This document shows, piece by piece, positions 62,033-64,000 of a stretch of DNA of 64,000 bases (its first letter is position 1; each line of letters begins with the position of its first letter). The notes under the pieces are model-generated. The model did not search any database, was not told where the DNA came from, and was given only the letters and a program-made list of their open reading frames with translations. The position numbers and the translations under genes are program-made. The DNA lies in contig JAHHHN010000010.1 in assembly GCA_019359325.1 (NCBI GenBank), positions 154,136 to 218,135 on the forward strand, given 5' to 3'. Origin of the DNA: Mojavia pulchra JT2-VF2 (GTDB lineage Bacteria > Cyanobacteriota > Cyanobacteriia > Cyanobacteriales > Nostocaceae).

Positions 62033-64000
62033 GCCTGAATAATTTGGCACACCTGTACCAGGTACAGGGAAAATATCAACAGGCTGAACCTCTGTTGCAA
62101 CGCTCTTTGGTTATCTATGAGAAGGCACTGGGTAACGAACATCCTGATGTTGCCCGTAGCCTGAATAATTTGGCGCTACTGTACCAGGCACAGGGAAAAT
62201 ATCAACAGGCTGAACCTCTATATCTACGCGCACTAAATATCTTTGAGAAATTAGTCGGTAAGGAACATCCTAACGTCGCCATTAACCTGAATAATTTAGC
62301 ATACCTGTACCAGTTACAGGGAAAATATCAACAAGCTGAACCTCTGTATCTACGCGCACTAAATATCTTTGAGAAATTATTGGGTAAGGAACATCCCAAT
62401 GTCGCCATGAATCTAAGTAATTTGGCGCTACTGTACCAGGCTCAGGGTGATATTACTCGTGCGATTGAATTTTCACATCGTGGGCTAGAAGTTGAAGAAC
62501 GCAATCTGAATCTGATTTTTGCTGTCGGTTCAGAACAAAGAAAACAAAGCTACGTGAGAACTTTTACAGGGAGAACTGATTCAGCTATTTCCCTATCCCT
62601 GCAAGAAGCTCGCAATCAAAAAGCAGCAGCTTCCTTAGCATTAACTACTGTCCTTCGTCGTAAAGGACTGGTGTTAGATGCGATGGCTGACAGTATCCAA
62701 ATACTACGCACTCAAGTTGATAAAAACCCCGAAACTCAAAAGTTATTTGCTCAATGGTTGCAAGTACAACAGCAACTATCAGCATTAGTATTCTCTCAAC
62801 CAGAAAAACAAACTGCTAACTCTAAAACTCAGTTAGAACAACTCGAAACAAAAAAAACAGAATTGGAAGCAGCGATTAGTCTTAAAAGTGCTGAATTTCG
62901 CACACAAACTCAACCACTAGAATTAACGACAATTCAAGCCAAAATACCTCAAGATGCAGCTTTAGTAGAAATTGTCCAGTATCAACCATTTAATGCTAAA
63001 GCCAAAACAGATGCCCAAAAGTGGGGTAAACCGCGTTATGCAGCGGCGGTATTACATTCAGAAGGTGAACCAAAGTGGCTTGATTTAGGAGAAGCCGCAG
63101 CAATTGATCAATTGGCTGTGAATTTACGAGCAGAGTTAGCAACAGGAAGACCATTTAAAAAACTTGCCCGCACTTTTGACCAACAGATAATGGAACCAAT
63201 TCGTCCTTTGTTGGGTAATGCGCGTCATATTTTAATTTCTCCAGATGGGCAATTAACAGTCATTCCTTTTGAAGCATTAAAGGATGAGCAAGATAAATTT
63301 TTGATTCAGCGTTACACTTTTTCTTATCTCACCAGTGGGCGGGATTTGTTACGGTTTCAGCCAAATATAAACAAAACTTCTGCTCCCGTGGTGCTAGCAG
63401 ATATTGACTATGACAACCAAGTACAAACTGTAGCCGCAGCGAAAGCAACTGCTGTGCGAGGTGAGCAGAATTTACGCTCAACTGACTTAGCAAACCTGGT
63501 ATTTGACCCTTTAAGCGCGACTAAAGATGAAGCCGCAGCCATCAAAAAAGTCTTGCCTGATGCCAAGGTTCTCTTAGGTCAAGATGCCACAGAAACCGCT
63601 ATCAAAGAACTTCAAAGTCCCAGTATTTTACATCTGGCTACCCACGGTTTTTTTATTACTGATATTGAACAAAATCTGAATGCTTCACGAGAATTGGAAT
63701 TAACACCACGCCCAACCAATATTTTACAAATTGAAAACCCTCTGTTACGTTCTGGTTTAGCCTTGGCTGGGTTTAACCAACGTAAAGAAGCACCAGCAGG
63801 TAGCGATGATGGTGTGCTGACGGCGCTAGAAGTAGCTGGTTTAGATTTGCGTGGTAATCAATTAGCGGTGCTTTCTGCTTGTGATACTGGCAGTGGTGAT
63901 GTCAAAGTTGGCGATGGTGTTTATGGTTTGCGCCGTGCTTTGGTAATTGCCGGTTCTCAAACTCAGATTTTAAGTTTGTGGCAAGTGGATGATGCAGCAA
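62029..64000 (+). CDS. TPR-CHAT protein (caspase-like), runs off the window end
   Basis: An open frame of at least 657 codons with no stop before the window ends. It starts MSLNNLAHLYQ, followed by four 42-residue TPR units (SLNNLA.LYQ.QGKYQQAEPL type, about 1-160), a helical linker (about 165-310), and a CHAT domain (from about 330). The protease dyad is visible: His in LHLATHGFF (about residue 540) and Cys in VLSACDTGSG (about 625). CHAT proteases related to separase and caspases act in programmed cell death or defence; most cyanobacterial TPR-CHAT proteins are uncharacterised. The TPR units are so alike that recent duplication or loss is likely. The N-terminal signal peptide lies in another frame. 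Confidence 0.85.
   Translation, partial: MSLNNLAHLYQVQGKYQQAEPLLQRSLVIYEKALGNEHPDVARSLNNLALLYQAQGKYQQAEPLYLRALNIFEKLVGKEHPNVAINLNNLAYLYQLQGKYQQAEPLYLRALNIFEKLLGKEHPNVAMNLSNLALLYQAQGDITRAIEFSHRGLEVEERNLNLIFAVGSEQRKQSYVRTFTGRTDSAISLSLQEARNQKAAASLALTTVLRRKGLVLDAMADSIQILRTQVDKNPETQKLFAQWLQVQQQLSALVFSQPEKQTANSKTQLEQLETKKTELEAAISLKSAEFRTQTQPLELTTIQAKIPQDAALVEIVQYQPFNAKAKTDAQKWGKPRYAAAVLHSEGEPKWLDLGEAAAIDQLAVNLRAELATGRPFKKLARTFDQQIMEPIRPLLGNARHILISPDGQLTVIPFEALKDEQDKFLIQRYTFSYLTSGRDLLRFQPNINKTSAPVVLADIDYDNQVQTVAAAKATAVRGEQNLRSTDLANLVFDPLSATKDEAAAIKKVLPDAKVLLGQDATETAIKELQSPSILHLATHGFFITDIEQNLNASRELELTPRPTNILQIENPLLRSGLALAGFNQRKEAPAGSDDGVLTALEVAGLDLRGNQLAVLSACDTGSGDVKVGDGVYGLRRALVIAGSQTQILSLWQVDDAA

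Overview
The window looks like chromosomal DNA from a filamentous, heterocyst-forming, nitrogen-fixing cyanobacterium of the Nostoc/Anabaena/Tolypothrix kind. The evidence is a nifH gene, the sigC-furA gene pair in the order known from Anabaena sp. PCC 7120, frequent GCGATCGC (HIP1) octamers, a cyanobacteriochrome-type sensor kinase, pentapeptide-repeat proteins, a TPR-CHAT protein, and many heptamer tandem repeats and small dispersed repeats typical of Nostocales. No tRNA, rRNA, CRISPR array or intact transposase was recognised. All identifications come from reading motifs; no database search was possible.

Region by region. 0-5.5 kb: the lipA 3' end, gpsA with a strong terminator, a MITE-like element, sigC, furA, and a convergent peptidoglycan-binding protein gene. 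5.5-17.6 kb: cobN (with repeat DNA inserted in frame), a divergent GAF histidine kinase, nanE, ackA, a conserved membrane-anchored protein, a class IV aminotransferase that seems to start at ATT, and ftsH. 17.8-27.5 kb: a minus-strand signalling island. Read in the direction of transcription it contains a REC-wHTH-Hpt-REC-REC regulator, a six-PAS kinase, two single-domain receivers, a 59-residue zinc-ribbon-like protein, and a hybrid kinase whose GAF domain carries both cysteines of a DXCF-type cyanobacteriochrome. 28.2-33.6 kb: a small exported Cys protein, nested dispersed repeats, a stand-alone pentapeptide gene, a four-gene operon holding two related pentapeptide proteins, and an SGNH hydrolase.

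34.0-42.4 kb: a 46-residue single-span membrane protein, a PlsY-like membrane domain fused to a rifampin-phosphotransferase-like dikinase and coupled to a cupin, a decayed alcohol dehydrogenase, an unknown secreted-looking protein, class I fructose-bisphosphate aldolase, and an unknown conserved protein. 42.4-58.7 kb: an accessory metabolic island with SnoaL-like protein, MDR oxidoreductase, Asp/Asn hydroxylase-like protein, dihydropyrimidinase-like amidohydrolase, ABM-like exported protein, BKACE (DUF849), alpha/beta hydrolase-like protein, RidA, HpaI-type aldolase, an unusual HisRS, a small beta-rich protein, aldehyde dehydrogenase, nitrilase-like protein, FAD monooxygenase and NmrA-like reductase. 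Two of the hydrolase-fold proteins lack the usual nucleophile. 58.7-64 kb: a long region with a degraded gene, then nifH with its own terminator and no nifD, a 21-bp tandem array, and a frameshifted TPR-CHAT gene that runs off the end.

The main things worth a second look are the metabolic island with its nucleophile-less hydrolases, the PlsY-dikinase fusion, three separate arrays of 21-bp-period repeats, the repeat invasion of cobN, the cyanobacteriochrome signalling island, and the solitary nifH.
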